Shown here one piece after another: positions 1 through 8,149 of a stretch of 64,000 nucleotides of DNA. The stretch's first letter is position 1; each line of letters begins with the position of its first letter. The notes under the pieces were generated by a model that made no database searches, had not been told where the DNA came from, and worked only from the letters and a program-made list of their open reading frames with translations. The DNA is from Bradyrhizobium sediminis. Its GTDB lineage: Bacteria > Pseudomonadota > Alphaproteobacteria > Rhizobiales > Xanthobacteraceae. Location of the stretch: contig NZ_CP076135.1 in NCBI RefSeq assembly GCF_018736105.1, forward strand, positions 1,672,001-1,736,000, written 5' to 3'. The position numbers and the translations under genes are program-made.

Positions 1-1416
1 GATGGTCGCGGTGCGGCGGCTCGGAATCGACAGCGCCATGCCGTGACAACCGATGCCGGCCATCGCGCGGCTGCCCTCCGGTACCTTGGTGGAGGTGTTG
101 TGCGGGCAACCCGAACAGAAATAAGGCGTCCGCTGCAGCGCCAGCGGCGCGCGCACCGTCGCCGGGTGTTCGAATGCTTCGAGCCGCGCCAGCCGCTGTT
201 CCAGAGCCGGACTTTGGTGACCGAGGCGGCGCAGGCGCGAAACCAGGGCTGCTGCGACCATGGTCGGCGTCAGCTCGCCCTCGCTCGGCAGCAGCACCGC
301 GCCGGATTCGTCGCGCTTGCCGACCACCGATGGTCGCCTCGATGCGTCCATGTTGTAGAGAATTCGCACCAGCTGATCTTCGATGAAGCCGCGCTTTTCC
401 TCGACCACCAGCACATCCTGCAGGCCTTCGGCAAAGCCTTTCGCGCCGTTCTCTTCGAGCGGCCAGGTCATCGCGACCTTGTAGATGCGCAACCCCAGTT
501 CCTGGGCGTCGCGCTCGCTGATACCGAGGTCGGCCATCGCCTGCCGCAGATCCAGGTAGGCCTTGCCGGTGGCGATGATGCCGAGCCGCGCCGGCTTGCT
601 GTCGAGCACGACGCGGTCGAGCTGGTTGGCGCGCGCAAAGGCTGCGACGGCCGCCATTTTCGCACCGTGCAGCCGCCGCTCCGCTTCGAGCGGAGGATCG
701 GGCCATCGGATGTTCAGTCCGCCCGGCGGCATCTCGAAGTCCGTCGGCAGCACCACCTGAATGCGGGATGGATCGCTGTAGATCGAGGCCGAACTCTCGA
801 CGGTTTCCGAGATCGCCTTGAAGCCGACCCAGCAGCCGGAGAAGCGGGAAAGCGCAAAGCCGTAGGTTCCGAGATCGAGGTAGTCCTGCAGCGTCGCCGG
901 ATTGAGGATCGGCATCAGGGCTGCGGCAAAGATCTGTTCGCTCTGGTGCGCGAGCGTGGAGGATTGGCAGCCATGATCGTCGCCGGCCAGCGCCAGAACC
1001 CCGCCATGCCGCGCCGAGCCCGCCGAATTGGCGTGCTTCAGCGCGTCGGCCGAGCGATCCACGCCGGGCCCCTTGCCGTACCAGATCCCGAACACGCCAT
1101 CGACCTTGGCGCCGGGAAACAGTCCTACCTGCTGGCTGCCCCAGACCGCGGTTGCCGCAAGGTCCTCGTTCAGTCCGGGGACAAAAGCGATATCGTGCGA
1201 CTGCAGGAACGGTTTGGCGCGCCACAACGCGTTGTCGTACATGCCGAGCGGCGAGCCGCGATAACCGGAGATGAATCCGGCGGTGTTGAGCCCCTGGATG
1301 CGGTCGCGTTCGCGCTGCAGCATCGGCAGCCGCACCAGCGCCTGGGTTCCGGAAAGGTAGATCCGCTTGGCCTCGAGCCGGTACTTGTCGTCCAACCCGA
1401 CCTGCATCAGGGTCAT
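1..1416 (-). CDS. Indolepyruvate ferredoxin oxidoreductase family protein, N-terminal part (truncated by window edge)
   Basis: The frame starts at ATG 1416 and stays open to base 1, giving 472 codons with no stop, so the C-terminal part lies outside the window. The protein would oxidatively decarboxylate aryl-pyruvates (indolepyruvate) to aryl-acetyl-CoA with ferredoxin as acceptor. The start region contains GFISGYRGSPLG, typical of the N-terminal pyrimidine-binding domain of fused IorA/IorB-type 2-oxoacid oxidoreductases. Around residue 433 is CSGCPHN, followed by a GIGCHGM motif, both typical of the thiamine-diphosphate half. Whole proteins of this fused type are about 1150 residues. The 270 bases upstream hold no gene. 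The family call is firm; the exact 2-oxoacid substrate cannot be read from the sequence. Confidence 0.85.
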   Translation of the reverse strand, partial: MTLMQVGLDDKYRLEAKRIYLSGTQALVRLPMLQRERDRIQGLNTAGFISGYRGSPLGMYDNALWRAKPFLQSHDIAFVPGLNEDLAATAVWGSQQVGLFPGAKVDGVFGIWYGKGPGVDRSADALKHANSAGSARHGGVLALAGDDHGCQSSTLAHQSEQIFAAALMPILNPATLQDYLDLGTYGFALSRFSGCWVGFKAISETVESSASIYSDPSRIQVVLPTDFEMPPGGLNIRWPDPPLEAERRLHGAKMAAVAAFARANQLDRVVLDSKPARLGIIATGKAYLDLRQAMADLGISERDAQELGLRIYKVAMTWPLEENGAKGFAEGLQDVLVVEEKRGFIEDQLVRILYNMDASRRPSVVGKRDESGAVLLPSEGELTPTMVAAALVSRLRRLGHQSPALEQRLARLEAFEHPATVRAPLALQRTPYFCSGCPHNTSTKVPEGSRAMAGIGCHGMALSIPSRRTATI

Positions 1417-1686
1417 CTCGTTGCTCCGTTAAATCGTCAGGGGGAGGGCGTGGCGAGGAGTCTTGTTGTTCGTTATTGGACGCTATCCGGACGGCGGCCG
1501 ACTGCAAGCCGGTCAAATCCAGCGCGGCAGTGAAAACCATATGCCGTCAATGTCAATATCGGTTTGCGCGGGCCTCACCCGGCGGGTGTGGGTGGCAGCG
1601 CGTCATGGCAGCGCACGTTGCTGCTGCGTTCGCATCCGACGAAGCATGTAGTCTCTGGAAAATCAGGCCGCAGCCATGCGGCCGTC

Positions 1687-2430
1687 TCAGCCGTTGCGCG
1701 ATCCGTAAGCGAGGTCGCGGCTGCGCAGCCGGCCGCGGCGGATCGACCACTGCTCATTGTAGTTGTTGCGCATCGCATCGGCGAGCGCCGGGCGCGCATT
1801 CAATTGCCGTTCCGGGATGCAGGCGATGATCGCGTTGCGGTCTTCGATGCCCTGCTCGTCGACGACCCATACCTTCAAGCTGTCGCCGGCGAGCCGCGCC
1901 GCAATCCGGTCGGGCAGCGGATCGATGTCGTTCTTCACCAGGACGTTCATGACGATGCGGCCGCCCGGCGCCAGCCGCGCGCGGATCGCCTCGCAGGTCT
2001 CGACGTCGAACTCGTCGTTGAACTGGAAACCGGGGCCGCCGATGTCGATGGCGATGCCGTCGTAGAGCGTGTCGTCCTGATAGATGAACCTGCGGAAATC
2101 GGAGACCATGCAGTTCAGGTCGTCGGGCAACCCGAAGAACTTGTGCGCGATCACGAAGCTGATCGGATTGTTGTCGACGATGGTCAGCGTCTTGCCGCGG
2201 CGGACCAGCCGGGTGGCGAGGTTGCCGCCGCCGCATCCAAGCACGAGGATGTTGGCCGAGCGATGCAACAGCTCGTCCATCAGCTTCACATAGGTGAATA
2301 CGCTCTCACCGTCGGGCGTCGCCTGGCTCTGCCGCACGCCTTCTTCGAAATAGATGCGGGTGCCGTCCCACGAACATTCGACGATCTCGATCTCGCCGCT
2401 TCTTCCCTGGTAGCGCCCCAACAGCCGCAC
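1687..2430 (-). CDS. Spermidine-synthase-like SAM-dependent methyltransferase fold protein
   Basis: The protein has a class I methyltransferase core with the SAM-type glycine loop LGCGGGN (about residues 66-72), an acidic residue after the second strand (IVDNN) and a later DGIAIDIGG strand, as in spermidine-synthase-like proteins. I place the start at GTG 2430 (247 aa), where the conserved sequence begins. The frame stays open to 2661 but that stretch is AT-rich and looks like promoter DNA, and TTG 2439 is an alternative. The true substrate is unknown; bacterial members of this family often lack polyamine synthase activity. It stands alone between the ior gene and a divergently transcribed XRE gene. 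Confidence 0.65.
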   Translation of the reverse strand: MRLLGRYQGRSGEIEIVECSWDGTRIYFEEGVRQSQATPDGESVFTYVKLMDELLHRSANILVLGCGGGNLATRLVRRGKTLTIVDNNPISFVIAHKFFGLPDDLNCMVSDFRRFIYQDDTLYDGIAIDIGGPGFQFNDEFDVETCEAIRARLAPGGRIVMNVLVKNDIDPLPDRIAARLAGDSLKVWVVDEQGIEDRNAIIACIPERQLNARPALADAMRNNYNEQWSIRRGRLRSRDLAYGSRNG

Positions 2431-2647
2431 TGTCGACAACCCCGTCCGAGTTAAGACATTAAATAATATGCATGAAACATCTATTATAATGCAATATGCA
2501 GAAGCGCTAATCCGGCCGGCGACCGATACAATGGCGGCCCCGGCCGCGGCGGCGATGGTTCGCTGATATACTGCGCTTGTAAATTGATGCGTGAGGCCGT
2601 AATTTGCATGGCACGAATATATTCGGCCGCAACCGGGGCGAGGTTTC
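2431..2647. promoter_or_regulatory. AT-rich divergent intergenic region
   Basis: This 217-base stretch separates the minus-strand methyltransferase gene from the plus-strand XRE gene. It is conspicuously AT-rich around 2458-2502 compared with its surroundings and contains repeated ATGCA/ATATGCA words (2466-2500). It therefore probably carries promoters for both genes. I cannot assign a -35/-10 pair with confidence. A GAGG ribosome-binding site stands just before ATG 2648. Confidence 0.35.
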
Positions 2648-2959
2648 ATGATCACCGCCAATCAACTCAGGGCCGCGCGTGCGCTCCTGAGCATCGATCA
2701 GCGGCAGACGGCCGAGCTGGCGGGCCTTTCGGTGCCGACGATCCAGCGCATGGAAGCCAGCGACGGCGTCATCCGCGCCAATGTCGATTCCCTCATGAAG
2801 CTGGTTTCGGCGCTCGAAAATGCAGGCATCGAGCTGATCAATCCGGGCGTTCCGAGCATGGCCGGAGGCCGCGGCGTCCGGCTCCGGGAACACGTCGCAA
2901 AGGAGCCGGTGCGGCAACCCAAGGCGTCCGCAGCGCGCGCCCTGGAGCGGGCCCGATGA
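2648..2959 (+). CDS. XRE-family helix-turn-helix regulator (left copy)
   Basis: A 103-residue protein with an N-terminal Cro/C1-type HTH at about residues 5-60, including LAGLSVPTIQRMEAS as the recognition-helix region, and a basic C-terminal tail. It is a clear paralogue of the regulator at 10170-10463: the first 60 residues align almost position for position (MITA-QLRAAR, IDQRQ-AEL, LSVPTIQRMEAS, NVDSL-KL). It points towards the 3' end of the hydrogenase-4-like operon and ends 62 bases from it. GAGG at 2640-2643 supports ATG 2648. It probably regulates itself or the neighbouring operon; this is inference from position only. Confidence 0.8.
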   Translation: MITANQLRAARALLSIDQRQTAELAGLSVPTIQRMEASDGVIRANVDSLMKLVSALENAGIELINPGVPSMAGGRGVRLREHVAKEPVRQPKASAARALERAR

Positions 2960-3021
2960 ATTGATGCGTGCCGCGATGGGCTCGCGCGGGACCAGCGCAG
3001 ACGACGGCATCGAGATGATCT

Positions 3022-3549
3022 TCAGGACGCAACGGCATCCACGCGTTCGAGCAGCGCCAGCAGCCCTTGCAGCATGGCCATCGGATTGGGGGGGCAGCCC
3101 GGTATGTGCAAGTCGACCGGGATGACTTCGGCGACGCCGCCGACGATCGCATAGCTGCCGGCGAAACAGCCGCCATCGCGCGCGCAATCTCCGACCGCCA
3201 CCACCCATTTCGGATTGGGGGTCGCATGATAGGTGCGCTCCAGCGCCTCGCGCATGTTCTTGGTGACGGGACCGGTCACCATCAGGACATCGGCATGGCG
3301 CGGCGAGGCTACGAAGCGGAGGCCGAAGCGTTCGACGTCGTAATAGGCGTTGTTGAGTGCGTGGATTTCCAGTTCGCAGCCGTTGCAGGACCCGGCGTCG
3401 ACCTCGCGGATCGAGAGGCTGCGGCCGAGCCGCCGCCGCGCCGCGCCGCCGACCGCGGCTGCAAGCTCGCTCAGCGCGGCATCGTCCGGCGACGGCGCCG
3501 TTTCCGTGAACGGCCGGCGAAACAGGCTTTCAAACAGCAGCTTGCGCAT
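3022..3549 (-). CDS. hyfI: Hydrogenase-4/complex I-like small subunit (NuoB/HyfI type)
   Basis: A 175-residue protein of the NuoB/HyfI family, which carries the proximal [4Fe-4S] (N2-type) cluster of complex I-like enzymes. The ligand cysteines are all visible: SCNGCE, then GDCARDGGC, then PGCPPNP. This subunit should therefore still bind its cluster. The start at ATG 3549 lies 2 bases after the stop of the large-subunit gene, and a longer reading frame upstream would overlap that gene. It is the last gene of the operon. It would sit on the cytoplasmic side of the membrane arm together with the large subunit. The family call is firm; the electron donor is unknown. Confidence 0.85.
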   Translation of the reverse strand: MRKLLFESLFRRPFTETAPSPDDAALSELAAAVGGAARRRLGRSLSIREVDAGSCNGCELEIHALNNAYYDVERFGLRFVASPRHADVLMVTGPVTKNMREALERTYHATPNPKWVVAVGDCARDGGCFAGSYAIVGGVAEVIPVDLHIPGCPPNPMAMLQGLLALLERVDAVAS

Positions 3550-3551
3550 CG

Positions 3552-5063
3552 CTAGAGATCCTGGCCCGAATAGGAGCAGTTGAACGACTTGTTGCAGAGC
3601 GGAAAGTCCGCGACGATGTTGTTCTCGATCACGGCTTCGAGCAGCGGCCATTGAAACCAGCTGGGGTCGCGCAGGTGGCAACGTTCGATCCGGCCATCCC
3701 GCAGGCGGAGCCAGACCAGAACGTCGCCGCGGAATCCCTCGACGATCGCCATGCCTTCCCGCGCCTCGCGGATATGGCCGGCATGAGTCCCCAGCGGTCC
3801 GTCGGGGAGCCGTTCCAGGATCTGGTCGATCAGGGAAAGGCTCTGCTCGACCTCGCGGATACGGATCCAGACCCGCGCGTTGACATCGCCCTCATTCAGG
3901 ACCGGCACCTCGAAGCGCAGATTGTCATACGGCGCATAGGCAAGCGTGCGGCGCGCGTCGAAGGACCGGCCGGCGGCGCGGCCGACATAGCCCCCCGCGG
4001 CATATTGCTGGGCCATGGCCGGTTTGAGCATGCCGGTATCGACGGTGCGATCCTGCAGCGATGCGGTGTTGTCGTATAGTTCGATCAAATCGGGGAAGCG
4101 CAGGCGAATGTTGTCGAGCGTCGCCTGGATGGTTTCCGGCCCTTGCTCGTCGATGTCGCGGCTCACGCCGCCGGGCACGATGATATCCCGCAGCAATCGA
4201 TGACCGAACGCGGAATTGGATGCACGCAGCACGCTCTCGCGCAGCACGCTGCAATGCGCGTGCATCAGCGTGAAAGAAGCATCGTTGCAGACGGCGCCGA
4301 TGTCGCCGAGATGGTTGGCGAGCCGCTCGAGTTCGGCGAGCAGCGCGCGCAGCCACACCGCGCGATCCGGCACGGTGATCTGCAGGGCAGCTTCGACGGC
4401 TCGCGAGAACGCGTAGGAATAGGCGACGGTGCTGTCGCCGGAGACGCGCCCGGCGAGCTGGACGGCCCGCTCGTAACCGGCGCCGGTCATCAGTCCCTCG
4501 ATGCCCTTGTGGACGTATCCGAGCCGCTGCTCGAGCCGGACCACGGTCTCGCCGCTCGCCGTGAAGCGGAAATGGCCGGGCTCGATGATTCCCGCATGCA
4601 CCGGACCGACCGCGATCTGGTGCAGGCCGTCGCCTTGCGTCGGCAGGAAGCGATAGGGCGTCGCCTTCGGCAACGCATCGAGGCGGTCGCCGAGGGGAAA
4701 CCGCACGCCCCACCTGACGTGATCGAGCCAGGGGCGGGTATCCGGCAAGCCTTCCGCCGCCAGTCCGAACAGGTCGTTGACGGTGCGCTCCAGCCGAAGC
4801 GCCGGCGGGTGCTGCCTGCCGACCGAAGGAAAAGTGCGATCGGGACAATCCAGGCTGACCACGGCGACGTCGGCGGTGCGCGCATCCAGGATCGCCATGT
4901 GCATGGTTGCGGGTTCGCCCCACAGGCCGAGCAGGCTCCAGTTTCCCTGCGCCAGCTCCCCTGCTGCAAATCGCCAGACCGAAGCATCCACCACGGCGCG
5001 CGGCCACGGACCGTGTTGCTCGACCTTGCGGCCTTCCTGGATGAGATCGATCAGTGACGGCAT
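3552..5063 (-). CDS. hyfG: Hydrogenase-4/complex I-like large subunit lacking NiFe ligands (HyfG/NuoCD-like)
   Basis: A 503-residue fusion of a NuoC-like N-terminal domain (about residues 1-115) and a NuoD/hydrogenase-large-subunit domain (from about 155). True group 4 hydrogenases bind NiFe through RxCGxC near the start of this domain and DPCxxC near the end. Here the first motif reads RVSGDS (about 206-211) and the last reads NKSFNC (about 491-496). Three of the four ligand cysteines are gone, as in complex I and the Ehr complexes. The protein is otherwise full length and well conserved, so it looks functional but not as a hydrogenase. It starts 19 bases after hyfF and is followed by hyfI after 2 bases. 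Confidence 0.85.
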   Translation of the reverse strand: MPSLIDLIQEGRKVEQHGPWPRAVVDASVWRFAAGELAQGNWSLLGLWGEPATMHMAILDARTADVAVVSLDCPDRTFPSVGRQHPPALRLERTVNDLFGLAAEGLPDTRPWLDHVRWGVRFPLGDRLDALPKATPYRFLPTQGDGLHQIAVGPVHAGIIEPGHFRFTASGETVVRLEQRLGYVHKGIEGLMTGAGYERAVQLAGRVSGDSTVAYSYAFSRAVEAALQITVPDRAVWLRALLAELERLANHLGDIGAVCNDASFTLMHAHCSVLRESVLRASNSAFGHRLLRDIIVPGGVSRDIDEQGPETIQATLDNIRLRFPDLIELYDNTASLQDRTVDTGMLKPAMAQQYAAGGYVGRAAGRSFDARRTLAYAPYDNLRFEVPVLNEGDVNARVWIRIREVEQSLSLIDQILERLPDGPLGTHAGHIREAREGMAIVEGFRGDVLVWLRLRDGRIERCHLRDPSWFQWPLLEAVIENNIVADFPLCNKSFNCSYSGQDL

Positions 5064-5082
5064 TTGCTGTGATCCCTTTGGA

Positions 5083-6534
5083 CTATCCTAGCAGGCGAGC
5101 GACATGCTGGAACCAGACCACGAGCGGCGCGGGAAGATAGATGCCCGCGCCCAAGACCAGCGCGAGATGGGCGAACATCGGCACGTAGGAGGCCTCGGCC
5201 GACGCCGTGCTGCCGCGGGGTTCGCCGAACGCGACGCTGGTCAGGCGCAGCATCAATGCGCCGAAGGCCAGCAGGATCCCGAACACCAGCGCGATCGCGA
5301 GCAGCGGCTGCCGCGCGAAAGTGGAACTCACGACGAGAAATTCGCTCATGAAGATGCCGAGCGGCGGCAATCCGGCGATCGCCGCGACGCCCACCACGAG
5401 GCCCCAGCCGAGCGCCGGATGGGTCACCGTCAGGCCGCGGATCCTGGATATCCGCTGGGTGCCCTTGATCTGTGAAATGTGGCCGACGGCGAAGAAGATC
5501 GCCGACTTGGTCAGGCTGTGCATCACCATGTGCAGCAGCCCTGCGAAGTTGGCGAGCGGGCCGCCCATGCCGAACGCAAACACGATGATGCCCATGTGCT
5601 CGATCGAGGAATAGGCGAACAGGCGTTTGATGTCGCGCCGACGGTAGAGCATGAAGGCGGCGAAGATCAGCGAGACCAGCCCCATCGTCACCATCAGCGG
5701 GCCGGGCGCGATCGCGGCCGGATTGGCGGCGAGCAATATCTTGAAGCGCAGCAGCGCATAGAGTGCGACGTTCAGCAGCAGGCCCGACAGCACCGCCGAG
5801 ATCGGGGTCGGGCCTTCGGCATGCGCGTCGGGCAGCCAGGCATGCAGCGGCGCGAGGCCGACCTTGGTGCCGTAGCCGAGAAACAGAAACACGAAGGCGA
5901 CGTTGAGCAAGGCAGGGTCGAACGTCGCAGCATGCTGGATCAGCAGCGTCCAGACCATGCCGTCCTGGCCTTCGCCGACCACTGGGCGCGCCGCCATGTA
6001 GACCAGGATGGTGCCGAACAGCGCGAACGCGATGCCGACACTGCCGAGGATGAAATACTTCCACGCCGCTTCCAGCGCGGCGTGGGTGCGATAGATGCCG
6101 ACCATCAGCACCGTCGTCAGCGTGGCGATTTCCACCGCGACCCACATCAGGCCGATATTGTTCGACACGAAGGCGAGGTTCATGCCGAACATCATGATCT
6201 GGTACATGGCGTGGTAGAAACGCAGATATACCGGGGTCAGCCGGCCGGTCTCCAGTTCGTGGCCGATGTAGCTGGCGCTGAAGATGCTGGTCGTGAAACC
6301 CACGAAGGTGTTGAGCACGATGAAGACGATGTTGAGGTCATCGATCAGTACGTAGGGCCCGGGGTGCGGACGGTCGATCGCGAACAGCGACAGCGCCGAG
6401 AGAAAGGTCGAGAGGCTGGCGACCACGTTGAGGCGCGCCGTCAGCCGGTAGCCGGGCAACACGGCCAACAGGGCCGCCGAGACGATCGGAATCAGCAGCA
6501 CGGCCGTCACGGGATTGAAGGAAGTCACGCTCAT
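5083..6534 (-). CDS. hyfF: Hydrogenase-4 subunit F-like proton-translocating membrane subunit
   Basis: A 483-residue polytopic membrane protein of the NuoL/M/N-MrpD family with about 14 hydrophobic segments. Key charged residues of the antiporter-like fold are visible: a Glu in the VAVEIATL helix, Lys in GTKVGLAPLHAWLPDAHAEGP, and conserved His/Lys in the SSIEHMG and HMVMHSLTKSAIF helices. This is one of two antiporter-type subunits in the operon, HyfB being the other, and should form a proton or sodium channel in the membrane arm. Its start overlaps the hyfE stop by 4 bases (ATGA), indicating translational coupling. Confidence 0.88.
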   Translation of the reverse strand: MSVTSFNPVTAVLLIPIVSAALLAVLPGYRLTARLNVVASLSTFLSALSLFAIDRPHPGPYVLIDDLNIVFIVLNTFVGFTTSIFSASYIGHELETGRLTPVYLRFYHAMYQIMMFGMNLAFVSNNIGLMWVAVEIATLTTVLMVGIYRTHAALEAAWKYFILGSVGIAFALFGTILVYMAARPVVGEGQDGMVWTLLIQHAATFDPALLNVAFVFLFLGYGTKVGLAPLHAWLPDAHAEGPTPISAVLSGLLLNVALYALLRFKILLAANPAAIAPGPLMVTMGLVSLIFAAFMLYRRRDIKRLFAYSSIEHMGIIVFAFGMGGPLANFAGLLHMVMHSLTKSAIFFAVGHISQIKGTQRISRIRGLTVTHPALGWGLVVGVAAIAGLPPLGIFMSEFLVVSSTFARQPLLAIALVFGILLAFGALMLRLTSVAFGEPRGSTASAEASYVPMFAHLALVLGAGIYLPAPLVVWFQHVARLLG

Positions 6535-7196
6535 CGCCGCTCGCCCCGGAAGTCGTCGAGTGCGGAGACGTCAACGGAATCGAAGCGTTCGCGAATCCGG
6601 AACAGGAAGATGCCGATGACGATGAAAGCGATCAGGATCGAGAAGGCCACGCTGATCTCGACCACCAGCGGCATGCCCTTGGCGCCGGTCGCCGCCAGCA
6701 CCAGTCCGTTCTCCAGCGACATGAATCCGACGACCTGACTGACGGCATTGCGGCGCGTCACCATGACCAGCAATCCGAGCAGCACCACCGACAGCGCAAA
6801 GGCGAGATCCTCGCGCGCCAGCGGGTCGGCTTCGGAGGTCACCCGCAGCATCAGCACCATGGAGAGCGCGACCAGTCCCATCCCGGCCAGCATGGTCGGG
6901 CCGATGCCCACCGCCGACTCGATGTCGCGATGAATGCCGAGCTGCTTGACGATGCGGTGCAGTCCCACCGGAATCACGATCGCCTTGAAGACCAGCGCGA
7001 TGACAGCGGTGACGTAGAGATGCGGCGCGTCCTGGACATAGGCCTGCCAGGCGACGGAGAGCGCGAGCACCACGGCATGCAGCGCAAAGACGTTGAGCAG
7101 CGAATAGAGCCGGTCCTGGTACAGCATCATGAAGCTGATCAGGACGAGTCCGCCGGCCAGCGTATGCGAGATGTCGAAGGCGAGGTTGTGCATCAA
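6531..7196 (-). CDS. hyfE: Hydrogenase-4 subunit E-like membrane protein
   Basis: A 221-residue membrane protein with about seven hydrophobic segments. The C-terminal half resembles NuoK, including GFMSLENGLVLAATG with the membrane-embedded Glu used in proton transfer. The N-terminal half is the extra helical part found in HyfE. It overlaps the hyfC stop and the hyfF start by 4 bases each, so it is made as part of the coupled operon. It would connect the NuoH-like and antiporter-like subunits of the membrane arm. Confidence 0.85.
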   Translation of the reverse strand: MMHNLAFDISHTLAGGLVLISFMMLYQDRLYSLLNVFALHAVVLALSVAWQAYVQDAPHLYVTAVIALVFKAIVIPVGLHRIVKQLGIHRDIESAVGIGPTMLAGMGLVALSMVLMLRVTSEADPLAREDLAFALSVVLLGLLVMVTRRNAVSQVVGFMSLENGLVLAATGAKGMPLVVEISVAFSILIAFIVIGIFLFRIRERFDSVDVSALDDFRGERR

Positions 7197-8149
7197 AGGC
7201 TCCTCGACACGAACAGCAGGAGGGTACCGAGCAGGCCCAGCATGAGGGCCGCGCCGAGAAACTGCGGAACGCGGAACACCCGCATCTTCGCCGTGGCGGT
7301 CTCGAACAGCGCGAGCAGGAAGCCGGCCACCGCCAGTTTGACGATGTAGACGCCGGCGCCGACCGCGTAGGCCAGCGGTCCGGTGCCGAACAGCGCGATC
7401 TTCCAGGGAAAGAATACGCAGGCGATCAGCGAGATATAGAGCAGGAGCTTGAGGAACGCGCCGAATTCGATCATGGCGAGATGGCGTCCCGAATATTCGA
7501 GCACCATCGCTTCATGCACCATGGTGAGTTCCAGATGCGTGGCCGGGTTGTCGACCGGGATTCGCGCGTTCTCGGCCAGCGCCACCATGATCAGCGCGAT
7601 CACCGCCATTCCCAGCGACACCCGCAAGCCGACGCCGGACGAGCCCATGAAATTGGCGACCGTGGAAAGCTGGGTGGAGCCCGCGACCAGCGCCATGCAG
7701 AAGAAGATCAGCAGCATCGCCGGCTCCGCCAGTGCGGCGATCATGACCTCGCGGCTAGAGCCGATGCCGCCGAAACTGGTGCCGACGTCCATGCCGGCCA
7801 GCGCCAGGAAGAAGCGGGCGCTTCCGAGCAGCGCAACGATGGCGATCAGGTCGGCGGTCCAGTTGAACAACAGGCCGGTGGCGAAGGTCGGCACCAGCGC
7901 GGCGGCGACCCAGATCGCCGCAAAGGTCACGTAGGGCGTGACGCGGAACAGCCACGAGGCGTTGTCGGCCAGCACCACTTCCTTGCGCAAAAGGCGCAGC
8001 AGGTCGCGATAGGGCTGAAACACCGAAGGTCCCTGGCGGCGCACCATCCGGGCCTTGATCTTGCGCACGAAGCCGGTCAGCAGCGGCGCCAGCAGCAGCA
8101 CCAGCAGCATCTGGATGCCCTGAACGAGGATGTCCGAGATCACGACCAT
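7193..8149 (-). CDS. hyfC: Hydrogenase-4 subunit C-like / NuoH-like membrane subunit
   Basis: A 318-residue protein of the NuoH/HycD/HyfC family with about eight membrane helices. Loop signatures of the family are present: RRQGPSVFQPYRDLLRLLRK after the first helix and AENARIPVDNPATHLELTMVHEAM in the centre, with the conserved Glu and Asp residues. In complex I this subunit joins the peripheral arm to the membrane arm. It overlaps the end of hyfB by 10 bases and the start of hyfE by 4. Confidence 0.9.
   Translation of the reverse strand: MVVISDILVQGIQMLLVLLLAPLLTGFVRKIKARMVRRQGPSVFQPYRDLLRLLRKEVVLADNASWLFRVTPYVTFAAIWVAAALVPTFATGLLFNWTADLIAIVALLGSARFFLALAGMDVGTSFGGIGSSREVMIAALAEPAMLLIFFCMALVAGSTQLSTVANFMGSSGVGLRVSLGMAVIALIMVALAENARIPVDNPATHLELTMVHEAMVLEYSGRHLAMIEFGAFLKLLLYISLIACVFFPWKIALFGTGPLAYAVGAGVYIVKLAVAGFLLALFETATAKMRVFRVPQFLGAALMLGLLGTLLLFVSRSL

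Noticed and set aside
43-1533. 496-codon plus-strand open frame opposite the ior gene
   Set aside because: The minus strand here encodes a well-conserved oxidoreductase without any stop. The plus frame is Arg/Gly/His-rich without domains, as usual for the antisense of high-GC genes.
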